Source: an uncultured Roseobacter sp. (GTDB lineage: Bacteria; Pseudomonadota; Alphaproteobacteria; Rhodobacterales; Rhodobacteraceae). Taken from it: a stretch of DNA of 64,000 bases. The number at the start of each line of letters is the position of its first letter. Position 1 is the stretch's first letter. Position numbers and translations under genes: made by a program. A model generated the notes under the pieces. It did no database searches. It was given only the letters and a program-made list of their open reading frames with translations, and was not told the origin of the DNA. Shown here in pieces: positions 25,728 to 34,554 of this stretch. The DNA lies in NCBI RefSeq assembly GCF_947499265.1, contig NZ_CANMNK010000007.1, forward strand, positions 248,001-312,000, given 5' to 3'.

Positions 25728-27237
25728 AAATGCGTCGGATATCCGCATCCTGATCGGGTGTCAGGTAGTCCGGGTGATGGTCTTGCAAAATGGTCCTGGC
25801 CCGCGCATTGGCGCGATACCAGGCATCCTGCGCACCGTTTTCAAGCCATGTGACGGGTTGATCGCGGTCGGCAAGTTGCGGATAGAAATAGTCCCGCTCC
25901 ATCGCAGCATAGGTGTGCTGGGCTCCCAGGAAGTGACCGTCGCCCAGCACCGCGTCGCAAATCGCTTCAAAGCCCAGGTTCTCTTCGGTCACCTCTATGC
26001 CCCGCAACGCGCGATAGGTCGCCGAATGCATTTCATCGTCGAGGACGAAGGCTTCGAAGCTCGCGCCCAGCAATGAGGCCGTCATGCCCGAGCTTTCATA
26101 GATGAGATTGCCACCCGCGAGGGCTGCTGCGAGCGATGTCATCCCCTTTTCCGCGCCATATTGCGCGTCGATCGCCTTGGCATCGGTCATCGAGGCCGCA
26201 ACACCAGAGGGTAAACCCAACCAGTTGGACAATTGCGCCGAGGCTGCGTTCAAAACTGCGATTTCGCCACCGCCCCCGGCAAAGGCCCCCGTGCGCAGAT
26301 CAATCACCAATGGCCAATTGGAAAAGATCATCGGAAACCCAGGCTGGATCGCATGCACCATCACCAGGCTCGCCAGCGTCTCCGCCAGCGATTGCGCCAG
26401 AAAACCGGCCAACGTGGCGGGGGCCGTTGCACCCGATTGCGCCGCCGTGATGCAGGAGACGGGGATATTGTGGCGGATGCATTCGTAGACCACATCGACC
26501 GCGTCTGCGCCAAATCGCATGGGTGAAATCACCGGGCTGATATGTGCCTTGACGAAAGGTCGCTTGGCAAAGGCACCCTCACCACCGGCCGCGATGTCAA
26601 ACATCTGCACAATCGGTGCAACGTGTTCGGCCAGCGTAAAGGCGGTCGCGACCGGCTTGGTGGTGTGCCGCATCAGGGCATAGGCGGTGTTGACATCCAG
26701 ATCGAAGGTATCCGGTACATCCGTGGCGATGCAGCAGCGGGTGAACCAACTGACGTTGGTTAATGTATCCTGAAGACGTGTAAAGTCATGCAGGTCCTGC
26801 AACGTCGACGGTCGGTAAAGGCGCGTTTCGATATCGAGCGTCTGAACCGCTGCACCGCCTGTCCCGAAGTAGACCCTGTCGCCACCCACCTCGATGGAGC
26901 GGTCCGGGTCGCGCCCGTGTAGAATGAAACGGCGCGCCGCCTGTGCGATGGCCTCCTCCGTCAAGCTGCGCGGCAGCGTGATGCGACCGTCGCCCGCCAC
27001 CTCTGCGCCGACGGCCAACAGATCTTCCTGCAATCGTTTTGGCACGTCGCCCATGCCAAGCTCGGCGAGCAGGCGCAGGCTTGTATCATAGATGGCTGTG
27101 AGTTCGGTTGCTGTCAGGGGCGCGTAGCGACCACCCGACTGGCCCGGCGCCGCAGGGTTCACGGCGGGTTTTGCCGTGCGCTTTGCGATGCGGTGTTTGC
27201 GGCCGGATCGACGGAGGCGGGAGTTTTGGGTGTCCAT
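25711..27237 (-). CDS. MttB-family methyltransferase, non-pyrrolysine (second copy)
   Basis: A 508-residue homologue of the first MttB gene, divergent enough in sequence to suggest a different substrate. Shared features are a strongly basic N-terminal tail (RLRRSGRKHRIAKRTAK), YFGTGGAAVQTLD early in the barrel, and GDGHFLGAQHTYAAMERDYFYP near the C-terminus, corresponding to GGHFFGAAHTMERY in the first copy. No in-frame amber codon and no corrinoid protein gene nearby. It is divergent from the second GcvT flavoprotein gene, sharing a 187-base control region, and convergent with the LysR gene. Confidence 0.85.
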   Translation of the reverse strand: MDTQNSRLRRSGRKHRIAKRTAKPAVNPAAPGQSGGRYAPLTATELTAIYDTSLRLLAELGMGDVPKRLQEDLLAVGAEVAGDGRITLPRSLTEEAIAQAARRFILHGRDPDRSIEVGGDRVYFGTGGAAVQTLDIETRLYRPSTLQDLHDFTRLQDTLTNVSWFTRCCIATDVPDTFDLDVNTAYALMRHTTKPVATAFTLAEHVAPIVQMFDIAAGGEGAFAKRPFVKAHISPVISPMRFGADAVDVVYECIRHNIPVSCITAAQSGATAPATLAGFLAQSLAETLASLVMVHAIQPGFPMIFSNWPLVIDLRTGAFAGGGGEIAVLNAASAQLSNWLGLPSGVAASMTDAKAIDAQYGAEKGMTSLAAALAGGNLIYESSGMTASLLGASFEAFVLDDEMHSATYRALRGIEVTEENLGFEAICDAVLGDGHFLGAQHTYAAMERDYFYPQLADRDQPVTWLENGAQDAWYRANARARTILQDHHPDYLTPDQDADIRRIFKILA

Positions 27238-27336
27238 TGCGATGCGTATCGGGTTTCCCAGGCGGATCAGATGATCGGTGCAGTTTACACGCGCTCAGGC
27301 AACCAAATTCTATCTTCTGGCGAAAATTTGAAATAG

Positions 27337-27359
27337 CATATCTTATTTTTTCGAATATG
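27337..27359. promoter_or_regulatory. AT-rich inverted repeat between MttB (second) and flavoprotein (second)
   Basis: CATAT (27337-27341) and ATATG (27355-27359) are perfect arms with a 13-base spacer, inside the most AT-rich stretch of the 187-base divergent region. A wider ATTTGAAA / TTTCGAAT near-match overlaps it. LysR proteins bind interrupted AT-rich dyads of about this spacing, so the adjacent LysR is a candidate. Support is weak. Confidence 0.35.
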
Positions 27360-27424
27360 TGCCGCTTTGCTTGACCTCAATGGCCTCGGCACGTTTGGGT
27401 TCGCGAAATCTGTGGGAGCGTTCG

Positions 27425-29845
27425 ATGAAGACACAATGCAAGGCCGTAGTGATTGGCGGGGGGATCGCGGGATGCTCGACCCTCTATCATCTGACGCAAG
27501 AGGGCTGGACGGACGTGGTTCTGGTCGAGCGGAATGAATTGACCAGCGGCACAACCTGGCACTCCGCGGCTCAGGTGACGAATTTCGGAATGACGCAGAC
27601 GATGGTGGGCCTGAAAAGCCACTCCATCGCACTCTACAAGGAACTTGCCGACGATCCTGACTATCCGATCAACTACCACCACGCAGACGGCGGCATTCGT
27701 CTGGCTAACACCGAAGCGCAGATGGACGGCTATCGACACTTTGCCTCGATGGCCCGCGGTATGGATGTTGAATTCGAAGTCATCGATGCCGCGGAATGCG
27801 CGCGCCGGCATCCGCTGATTTCAACGGAGAATCTGTTGGGGGGGCTCTGGGATCCGCTGGATGGAGATATCGACCCGGCGCAGCTCTGTCAGGCGCTGGC
27901 GCGGCGCGCGCGCAAGGCGGGGGCGGAAGTTTACCGCAACACGCCCGTCATCGGGTTGACGCAAAAGCCGGATGACAGTTGGGTCGTCCATACCGAAAAA
28001 GGCGACATTGCCTGCGAGGTTGTCGTCAATGCCTGCGGCTACCGGGTGAACGAGGTCGGTGCGATGATGGGGGTGCACCACCCGGTGATGTCGATGGAAC
28101 ACCAGTATTTTCTGACCGAAGAAATCCCCGCCATACGCGACGCGGGCCACCGCATGCCGCTGCTGAGGTGTCCGATCAGCGATTATTATTGCAGGCAGGA
28201 AAAGCATGGCCTGCTGGTTGGGTTTTACGAACAGGATTGCAAAACCTGGGGCATGGATGGGATCGACCCCAACTTCGTGAATGCGCTCTGCCCCGACGAT
28301 CTGGACCGTGTGACGGACGTGCTCGAAGGTGCCTTCGCGCGGATGCCGACGCTGTTGGAAACCGGAATCCATACAGTCGTGAATGGTCCGATAACCTATA
28401 CAATCGACGGCGCCCCTTTGGTGGGGCCGATTCCGGGCAAACGCAATGCTTTTTGTATCATCGGGCTGCGGGCCGGTCTGGGCGAGGGCGGTGGCCATGG
28501 TTGGCTTCTCGCGCAGCAGATCGTGCATGGTGAAGCCTGCTATGACACATGGGTGATCGATCCCCGACGATTCACCGCGCATGCGAATGTCGAACTGACC
28601 GCGCTTAAAGCGATCGAGGATTATCAGAACGAGTTCCGCTTTCACTTCCCACACGAACACCGCCCTGCCGGGCGACCGATGAAAACGACCCCTTTAACGC
28701 CCGTCCTGGCCGCCGAGGGTGCCGCATTTGGTGTGGTCAATGGCTGGGAGCGCATCGAGTATATCAAGCCGTCGCCGGAGTTTACCGAGACCCACAGCTA
28801 TCGGTTCAACGAAGCCTTTGACGTGATCGCATCCGAGGTCGCCGCGGTGCAGAACGCCGTGGGGCTGACCGAAGTGAATGGATTCAATCGGATCGAACTG
28901 ACTGGGCGTGACGTTCATGATTTCCTGGATCGGATGATTTGCGGTCGTGTGCCACGAAAACCCGGCAAAGTGGGGCTGGGGTACTTGTTGAATGAACATG
29001 GGCGATTAAAGGCAGAAGCCACAATCGCCAACTTGCCAAACGATAGCGTATGGTACGGCTCCGCCGCCGCATCGGAATTTCATGATCTCGACTGGTTACA
29101 GGCGCATGTGCGGGACGATGAGGATGTGTACATCCGGTCCCTTACCAATGACTGGACCATCCTTGTGCTCGCGGGGCCAAAAGCGCGAGAGGTCCTGCAG
29201 TCTGTCTCGCGCGGCGATTGGTCAAAGACGGCTTTTCCCTGGCTGTCGGTGCGTGAAGCTTTTGTCGGTATCGCGCCCGCGTGGGTCATGTCCGTTAGCT
29301 TTTCCGGTGAACTGGCCTATGAAATCCACGTCCCCAACGCCCAGCTATACGCCGCCTATCTGGCCTTGCGCCAGGCTGGTGAAGCACATGGCCTGAAACT
29401 CTTTGGCAGCAGGGCCGTTGACTCAATGCGGATGGAAAAAGGGTATCTTCATTGGAAGAGCGATATCCTGACAGAGTTCGATCCTTTCGAGACAGGCCTG
29501 CAGCGCTTTGTCGATGTGAATAAGGGCGATTTTGTCGGGCGTGATGCGCTTTTGAAGCGTCAGATTAGCGGGCCGCGCAAAAAATTGGTCACTTTGAGGG
29601 TCGCCGCAAACCATGCTCCAGCCCCGGGCGGTGCGTCCGCGATGCAATATGGCAAGGTGGTTGGCACCGTCACCTCAGGCGACTGGGGGCATCGGGTTGG
29701 CGCAAATCTGGTGCTTGCCTTTGTGGATGCCGATATCCTCGATAATCCAAAAGAATTGCAGGTGGATATCCTAGGTATTCTTTGCCCAGCCGAAATTGAG
29801 CTTACCCCGCTATACGACCCCGAAAATACGAGGGTTAAGGCGTGA
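27425..29845 (+). CDS. Dimethylglycine dehydrogenase-like flavoprotein with GcvT domain (second copy)
   Basis: An 806-residue two-domain enzyme like the first copy. The FAD motif VVIGGGIAGCSTLYHL and His46 in SGTTWHSAAQ (the covalent-FAD position) start the N-terminal oxidase; the C-terminal GcvT-type domain from about residue 440 keeps the canonical SMRMEKGYLHWKSD, GELAYEIHV and FETGLQRFVD signatures of folate-linked dimethylglycine dehydrogenases. The start at 27425 was chosen because MKTQCKAVVIGGG begins the fold directly. Reaction expected: oxidative N-demethylation with formation of 5,10-methylene-tetrahydrofolate. It shares a divergent promoter with the second MttB gene. Confidence 0.9.
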   Translation: MKTQCKAVVIGGGIAGCSTLYHLTQEGWTDVVLVERNELTSGTTWHSAAQVTNFGMTQTMVGLKSHSIALYKELADDPDYPINYHHADGGIRLANTEAQMDGYRHFASMARGMDVEFEVIDAAECARRHPLISTENLLGGLWDPLDGDIDPAQLCQALARRARKAGAEVYRNTPVIGLTQKPDDSWVVHTEKGDIACEVVVNACGYRVNEVGAMMGVHHPVMSMEHQYFLTEEIPAIRDAGHRMPLLRCPISDYYCRQEKHGLLVGFYEQDCKTWGMDGIDPNFVNALCPDDLDRVTDVLEGAFARMPTLLETGIHTVVNGPITYTIDGAPLVGPIPGKRNAFCIIGLRAGLGEGGGHGWLLAQQIVHGEACYDTWVIDPRRFTAHANVELTALKAIEDYQNEFRFHFPHEHRPAGRPMKTTPLTPVLAAEGAAFGVVNGWERIEYIKPSPEFTETHSYRFNEAFDVIASEVAAVQNAVGLTEVNGFNRIELTGRDVHDFLDRMICGRVPRKPGKVGLGYLLNEHGRLKAEATIANLPNDSVWYGSAAASEFHDLDWLQAHVRDDEDVYIRSLTNDWTILVLAGPKAREVLQSVSRGDWSKTAFPWLSVREAFVGIAPAWVMSVSFSGELAYEIHVPNAQLYAAYLALRQAGEAHGLKLFGSRAVDSMRMEKGYLHWKSDILTEFDPFETGLQRFVDVNKGDFVGRDALLKRQISGPRKKLVTLRVAANHAPAPGGASAMQYGKVVGTVTSGDWGHRVGANLVLAFVDADILDNPKELQVDILGILCPAEIELTPLYDPENTRVKA

Positions 29846-29863
29846 GGACGATTATAGCAAATG

Positions 29864-29879
29864 CATACGTCTCCGTATG
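29864..29879. terminator. Short hairpin between convergent genes
   Basis: CATACG (29864-29869) and CGTATG (29874-29879) form a perfect 6-bp stem with a TCTC loop in the 46-base gap between two convergent genes. The flanks (CAAATG, GTTTG) allow slight extension. A T-run is missing, so terminator function is tentative. Confidence 0.35.
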
Positions 29880-29891
29880 GTTTGAAACGAC

Positions 29892-30197
29892 TTAAATGAC
29901 CAGCTCACCAATAAGGGCGGCCCATGACGCGCCGTGCATGTCTCGATCCCCAATGGCACCTTGAACGGTCGGACGCGGCAAAGAGAATTTGACGACGTTC
30001 AGATCAGGAATGTCAAAGCGCTTGATTGTCTGCGTGTCGGCCTTGAAAACTCCAGCGACATGCGATGTGCCTAGCCCGGAGCAAACTTGTTTGTAGGCAT
30101 CATTTGAGCCGCAGAAAATGTCAATTGTCAGCCAGAACGGCCCGGCGTTTTTGCTGCGCACTTTGGTGACAAGGCTGCGAAGTTCAGGCAAGATCAA
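29892..30197 (-). CDS. DUF4387 family protein
   Basis: A 101-residue protein with the family N-terminus LRSLVTKVRSKNAGPFWLT and a conserved DIFCGSNDAY segment. It begins at a TTG (30197) with GGAGG just ahead, and overlaps the end of the AtuA-like gene by 14 bases. DUF4387 proteins regularly follow AtuA/DUF1446 proteins and the two probably form one enzyme complex; the reaction is not established to my knowledge. Part of an operon with a tripartite tricarboxylate transporter. Confidence 0.75.
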   Translation of the reverse strand: MILPELRSLVTKVRSKNAGPFWLTIDIFCGSNDAYKQVCSGLGTSHVAGVFKADTQTIKRFDIPDLNVVKFSLPRPTVQGAIGDRDMHGASWAALIGELVI

Positions 30198-31539
30198 TGA
30201 CCTCCAGTTGAAACGCCTCCATCGGATCGGTCAGATGCAACACGTGGTTGAGCGCGAATTCATAGATCACACCCTGATGCATCTCCGGGGGTGAGAATAG
30301 GAAAGCAAAGGTTGGCTGTTCCTCTTCCTGCGTCAGCGGGTGGTGCAGGAGATAGGGGTTCAGCAGCTTACCAATTTCGGCGGCCTGCGCTTCCGTCGGC
30401 GCGGTGATGATGCCGATCACGCCGATCTCGACCGGGTCGGCTGTCCTGGTTTCCAGCGCGCCGAAGCTCGCGGAATGGCCCATCAAGCGGATTTCCAGGC
30501 TGAAGTCTGCTGCGGTGATATCCATGCGCTGCAACACCTTTGCAGAGCACTTTGCGACAATATCATCGGCCCAAACCGAGGCCTGCGCCACATAATGCGG
30601 ATCACGCAGCAGCGCCATGACGACGGTGCGTGCGCCGGCGGGCCGCGCCCCTTCGAGCTTCACAGTGTACCGATCCGATGGGAGCCAGGCGGAGCCCTCA
30701 ACCCGGACGGAGGTCTCATCCAGCGCCGTATAAGTGGCGACCGTCACGTCCAGATGGCCGCCGGGCTCATAGAGAATGAAGGGGTCAGAATTCTCATAGA
30801 GCATATGCGCCGACACCGTGTGCGGGCTTGCATGGGCGCCGTCGGCGAGCGGTGTCACGGTAAACCCGGTGGCGTCGAAATCGATCATGATGACGCCCGA
30901 TTGCGGGTTGGTGGCGCAAAGTGCGCCGCATTCGCCGATCTTGGCCCCGTGCCATGCCGCGCCTGCGTGGCAGTCGTGCATCAGGGGCAGGGCGGCGATG
31001 ATCGCAGTGTCGGTGGTGCGCCCGGCGATGATCACATCCGCGCCGGTTTCAAGCGCTGCGGCAATCTGCTCCGCCCCTGCCAGCGCCACGATATTTGAAC
31101 AGGCGCGGATGGTCTCGGAGGTGATCTCCGGCGCCCCTGCCAGCGGTGTGATCTCGCCTCCCTCGAAGCTTTGCGCGATGCGGTCGGGGTCCTGGGAGGA
31201 GCGCAGCACGGCCACTTTCAGCGGGGTGCCTTGATCCTGCGCAATCTCGCGCGTGATGTCGAGCATCCAGTCCACTGCGCTGTCTGCGCCGCAGGTCCCC
31301 GCCGTGCCGATGACCAGGGGCACGCCAGCCTCCGCCCGTGCGGCCATCAGGCCCGCCCATTCCAGCTTGGTCGAGGCGCGGGCGTATTTTGACACGCCGC
31401 GCCCGAGATAAGAGGGGCCGCTGTCAGTGGAGCCGCCATCAATGGCGATGATGTCCGGCTTTGCAGCAATCCCACGCTGCAAAGCCTCTGCGTCATAGTT
31501 CAGGCCCAGAGCGCCGGATGGAACCAGAACCCGGACCAT
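30184..31539 (-). CDS. AtuA-like protein (DUF1446, acyclic terpene utilisation family)
   Basis: A 451-residue protein with the family N-terminus IDGGSTDSGPSYLGRG and the central GRTTDTAIIAALPLMH. AtuA was named from citronellol/geraniol degradation, but homologues are widespread beside tricarboxylate-type transporters, and the reaction remains unclear. Its start shares one base with the TctA stop (31539), and its end overlaps DUF4387 by 14 bases. The coupling suggests it processes the hydroxy- or carboxylic acid imported by TctABC. Confidence 0.78.
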   Translation of the reverse strand: MVRVLVPSGALGLNYDAEALQRGIAAKPDIIAIDGGSTDSGPSYLGRGVSKYARASTKLEWAGLMAARAEAGVPLVIGTAGTCGADSAVDWMLDITREIAQDQGTPLKVAVLRSSQDPDRIAQSFEGGEITPLAGAPEITSETIRACSNIVALAGAEQIAAALETGADVIIAGRTTDTAIIAALPLMHDCHAGAAWHGAKIGECGALCATNPQSGVIMIDFDATGFTVTPLADGAHASPHTVSAHMLYENSDPFILYEPGGHLDVTVATYTALDETSVRVEGSAWLPSDRYTVKLEGARPAGARTVVMALLRDPHYVAQASVWADDIVAKCSAKVLQRMDITAADFSLEIRLMGHSASFGALETRTADPVEIGVIGIITAPTEAQAAEIGKLLNPYLLHHPLTQEEEQPTFAFLFSPPEMHQGVIYEFALNHVLHLTDPMEAFQLEVIDLA

Positions 31540-33044
31540 CAGTCTGTGACCGCTTGTGGTTTTTTCAGAACCCCTCGCAGGAACATCGGTGCCACAAAGC
31601 CCGCAATCGCGGCGATCCAGAGGCCGATGGCGATGGGTGTGGAGAAGAGGAACATCGCGTCCCCATCCGACAGCACCATCGCACGGCGCAGCGCGTCCTC
31701 CATGTTGCCGCCCAGCAGGATGCCGAGGATGACCGGCACGGTCGGGATCTCGAGTTTGCGCAGGATATAGCCGAGCACCCCGAAACCGACCATCAACAGC
31801 AGGTCAAAATAGCTGCCTGACAGGGAATAGATGCCCACGAAGGAGATCATCGTGACGCCCGGCAGCAGCACCCAGGCGGGCACCATCAGGATTTTCACGA
31901 AAATCTTCACCATCGGCACATTCATCAGCAGCAAAACCACATTGGCGATGAGCAGCGAGGCGATCAGGCCCCAGACCACTTCAGGCCGCTCGGTAAAGAG
32001 CGTGGGGCCGGGCGTGATGTTGAGCGTCATCAGCAACGCCAGCAACACCGCCGTGGTGCCCGATCCCGGCACGCCCAGCGTCAGCATCGGGACCAGCGCG
32101 CCGCCTGCCGCGGAATTATTACCCGCTTCGGGCGCCGCAACACCCTTGGCCACACCGGTGCCAAAGCCGCCCTTTTCACCGGCAATGGATTTTTCCGACA
32201 TATAGGCGAGGAATGAGCCCAGGGAGGCCCCCGCGCCCGGCAGGATACCCGCGATGAAGCCCACGAAAGACGCACGCAACATGGTCCATTTGGTGGCCAT
32301 GATGTCTTTCCAGGGGATGCGGACCTTGTCGAGTTTCACACCGATGGAGGAGCCTTTGCCGTGGCTTTCGATGAAGAAAAACACTTCGGCAATCGCGAAG
32401 AGCCCGACGATCGCCACCAGGAAGTCGATACCGTCATAGAGGTGCAGATTGCCGCCCGTCAGACGCGGCAGCCCGGAGGAACTGTCCACCCCGATCATGG
32501 CAATGCCCAGACCGATACAGGAGGCCAGCGCCGCCTTGGCCTGATTGTTCGAGGCCATGCCGCCGAGCGTGCAGAAAGCCAGCAAATACAGCGCGAAATA
32601 CTCCGCAGGGCCAAAGAGGTAGGCCACCCGCGCCAACATGGGCGCCAGCAGCATCAACCCGATTGTAGCCAGAAACGCGCCGACGAAAGAGGCGACGCCG
32701 GAGAGCACCAATGCGTCCCCCGCACGGCCCTGTTTGGCCATCGGATAGCCATCAAGCGTCGTCATCAGTGCGGGTTCATCGCCGGGGATGTTCAGCAGGA
32801 TGGAGGAGATCCGCCCGCCGTACATCGCGCCGTAGTAAACAGCCGTCATCAGCACGAGCGCAGAGGTCGCATCCAGTCCCATGGTGAAGGTCAGCGGTAT
32901 CAGGATTGCCACCCCATTGGACGGGCCAAGCCCCGGCAGTGCGCCGATGATCGTGCCCAGAAAACAACCTGCCACAGCAAGCGCAAGGGTGAAGGGGGAG
33001 AGCGCCACGGAAAAGCCCAGGCTGAGATTTGCCAGCATTTCCAT
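31539..33044 (-). CDS. tctA: Tripartite tricarboxylate transporter, large permease TctA
   Basis: A 501-residue inner membrane protein with about 11-12 hydrophobic segments. The family repeats are visible: GTIIGALPGLGPSNGVAILIPLTF in the first half (conserved Gly/Pro loop), and GFIAGILPGAGASLGSFLAY plus GVAAPEAGNNSAAGGALVPML in the second. It imports a carboxylate delivered by TctC together with TctB, driven by an ion gradient. It sits between tctB (one-base gap) and the AtuA-like gene (one-base overlap). The substrate is unknown; it need not be citrate. Confidence 0.92.
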   Translation of the reverse strand: MEMLANLSLGFSVALSPFTLALAVAGCFLGTIIGALPGLGPSNGVAILIPLTFTMGLDATSALVLMTAVYYGAMYGGRISSILLNIPGDEPALMTTLDGYPMAKQGRAGDALVLSGVASFVGAFLATIGLMLLAPMLARVAYLFGPAEYFALYLLAFCTLGGMASNNQAKAALASCIGLGIAMIGVDSSSGLPRLTGGNLHLYDGIDFLVAIVGLFAIAEVFFFIESHGKGSSIGVKLDKVRIPWKDIMATKWTMLRASFVGFIAGILPGAGASLGSFLAYMSEKSIAGEKGGFGTGVAKGVAAPEAGNNSAAGGALVPMLTLGVPGSGTTAVLLALLMTLNITPGPTLFTERPEVVWGLIASLLIANVVLLLMNVPMVKIFVKILMVPAWVLLPGVTMISFVGIYSLSGSYFDLLLMVGFGVLGYILRKLEIPTVPVILGILLGGNMEDALRRAMVLSDGDAMFLFSTPIAIGLWIAAIAGFVAPMFLRGVLKKPQAVTD

Positions 33045-33045
33045 A

Positions 33046-33483
33046 TCAGAACCAGCCTTTCGGGAAGCCCACGAGGCTCAGCCCCAGTGCGTATTTGAAG
33101 AGCAGAAAGAGCCCTATGGACAGGCCCGCGCCCGACAGGGCGGCCGGAACCATGCGTGGCGAAATCTGATAGCTGAGGATGCCCGCCGCAAAGACGGTTG
33201 GGATCACAAAACCCAGCGGTTTCAGGGCGTAGGCATAGATGATCAGCACAATGACGGCGATGGCCAGCGCACCCCAGGTGCGTAGCATGGGCCAATCGGG
33301 ATCGGGATCGGGTTTGACGATCATGACCAGCGAACAAAGCGCCGCAACCGCGCCGATCAGCATCGGAAAGGCCTTGGGGCCCACGGGGTCGGTCAGAAAG
33401 CTGGTCTGGATCTGCGTGGCGCTCGCGATATACCCGAGCGCCACAAAGAGCGTGACCAGACCGAAAATCCGGTCACTTGCCAT
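33046..33483 (-). CDS. tctB: Tripartite tricarboxylate transporter, small permease TctB
   Basis: A 145-residue membrane protein with four hydrophobic segments (about residues 8-24, 40-58, 70-90 and 112-135), the size and topology of TctB. The DPVGPKAFPMLIGAV segment is typical of the family. Its start shares a base with the tctC stop (33483). It works with TctA in the membrane. Confidence 0.88.
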   Translation of the reverse strand: MASDRIFGLVTLFVALGYIASATQIQTSFLTDPVGPKAFPMLIGAVAALCSLVMIVKPDPDPDWPMLRTWGALAIAVIVLIIYAYALKPLGFVIPTVFAAGILSYQISPRMVPAALSGAGLSIGLFLLFKYALGLSLVGFPKGWF

Positions 33484-34451
33484 TACTGGATGACCCCCAG
33501 CTCTTTGGACATGGTGTTGATTTCGGCGACGAGGCCATCAACATACGACTGGAAATCGCCGCCCACTTTGGTGAAGGGGGCCAGACCGTTGGCGACCATG
33601 GCTTCTTTCCACTCGTCGCTGTCCGCCACCTGTTGCAGCTTGCCGGCCCATTCGTCGAATTTGGCGTCCGGGATGTCCTTGGGCACGTAGAGCCCGCGCC
33701 AGTTCACCGCAACCACGTCAAGCCCCTGCTCCTTGGCCGTAGGGATATCCTCGAAACCCGGGATACGTTCTTCAGTCAGAACCGCGATGACGCGTACTTC
33801 GCCCGCTTTCAGAAAACCCACAACCTCGGACATGTCGCCGGTCATGGCTTGGGTAAAGCCACCCACCGTCTGGGTGATAGCGTCCGCACCACCGTCAACG
33901 CCAATGTATTTCACCTTCTTGATGTCGGTGAAGCCCGCTCGCTGCAGGATCATCAGCGGTTTGATATGGTCAAATCCGCCCACGGCCGAGCCGCCCGCAA
34001 AAGCAACAGACCCTGGGTCGGCCTTGATCGCATCCACCAGATCGTTCAGCGACTGGTATGGGCTGTCTGCGGCCACGACGATCACGCCCGGGTCCGCGCC
34101 GATGGCGCCGACAAAACGCACCTGGTCCGCGGTCATGCCCGCGTAGGCGTTTTGCGCCAAGCGGGTCGAAGTTGCTGTAGAGGCGGCAACGATCAGGTCT
34201 TCGTCTGATCCGCGCTCAGCCACGACATGATTGTAGGCCAGACCGCCACCGGCACCGGCCATGTTGGTGACCTGCACCGGCTGGTCGACCACACCGATGT
34301 CATACATGATCTTGCCGATCTGGCGGCAGGTGAAATCCCAGCCGCCGCCGGGGTTCGCGGGCGCGATGCATTCTGCGGCGTATGCGCCACCGGTCACACC
34401 CACGGAAAGCACGGCACCCGTCATGAGCGCCTTGAAAAAGCGTTTTGTCAT
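33483..34451 (-). CDS. tctC: Tripartite tricarboxylate transporter, periplasmic binding protein TctC
   Basis: A 322-residue solute-binding protein. A signal peptide (about residues 1-26, MTKRFFKALM... GGAYA) is followed by APANPGGGWDFTCR, the carboxylate-binding loop region of the Bug/TctC family, then NMAGAGGGLAYNHV and ADSPYQSLNDLVDAIKADPG. GGGAGGAACCA ribosome site. It is the first gene of the tctC-tctB-tctA-atuA-like-DUF4387 operon and divergent from tctDE, which is the usual control arrangement. The ligand cannot be read from sequence. Confidence 0.92.
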   Translation of the reverse strand: MTKRFFKALMTGAVLSVGVTGGAYAAECIAPANPGGGWDFTCRQIGKIMYDIGVVDQPVQVTNMAGAGGGLAYNHVVAERGSDEDLIVAASTATSTRLAQNAYAGMTADQVRFVGAIGADPGVIVVAADSPYQSLNDLVDAIKADPGSVAFAGGSAVGGFDHIKPLMILQRAGFTDIKKVKYIGVDGGADAITQTVGGFTQAMTGDMSEVVGFLKAGEVRVIAVLTEERIPGFEDIPTAKEQGLDVVAVNWRGLYVPKDIPDAKFDEWAGKLQQVADSDEWKEAMVANGLAPFTKVGGDFQSYVDGLVAEINTMSKELGVIQ

Positions 34452-34471
34452 TGGTTCCTCCCATTTGACAC

Positions 34472-34487
34472 ACGGGTCTCCACCCGT
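34472..34487 (-). promoter_or_regulatory. Perfect short palindrome in the tctC leader
   Basis: ACGGGT (34472-34477) and ACCCGT (34482-34487) with a CTCC spacer, about 20-36 bases upstream of the tctC start. It may be an operator or a leader hairpin. Confidence 0.3.
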
Positions 34488-34513
34488 TTCATGTGGTCAC
34501 AGGACTGTAGGAA

Positions 34514-34533
34514 CCTGACACCAACCTGTCACG
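34514..34533. promoter_or_regulatory. Direct repeat with 11-base period between tctC and tctD
   Basis: CCTGACAC (34514-34521) and CCTGTCAC (34525-34532) repeat at an 11-base period, one helical turn. OmpR-family regulators such as TctD bind tandem repeats with this spacing. It lies in the 103-base divergent region, upstream of both operons, so it is a candidate TctD site. Confidence 0.4.
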
Positions 34534-34554
34534 TAGGAAGAACATACGCCGCAT

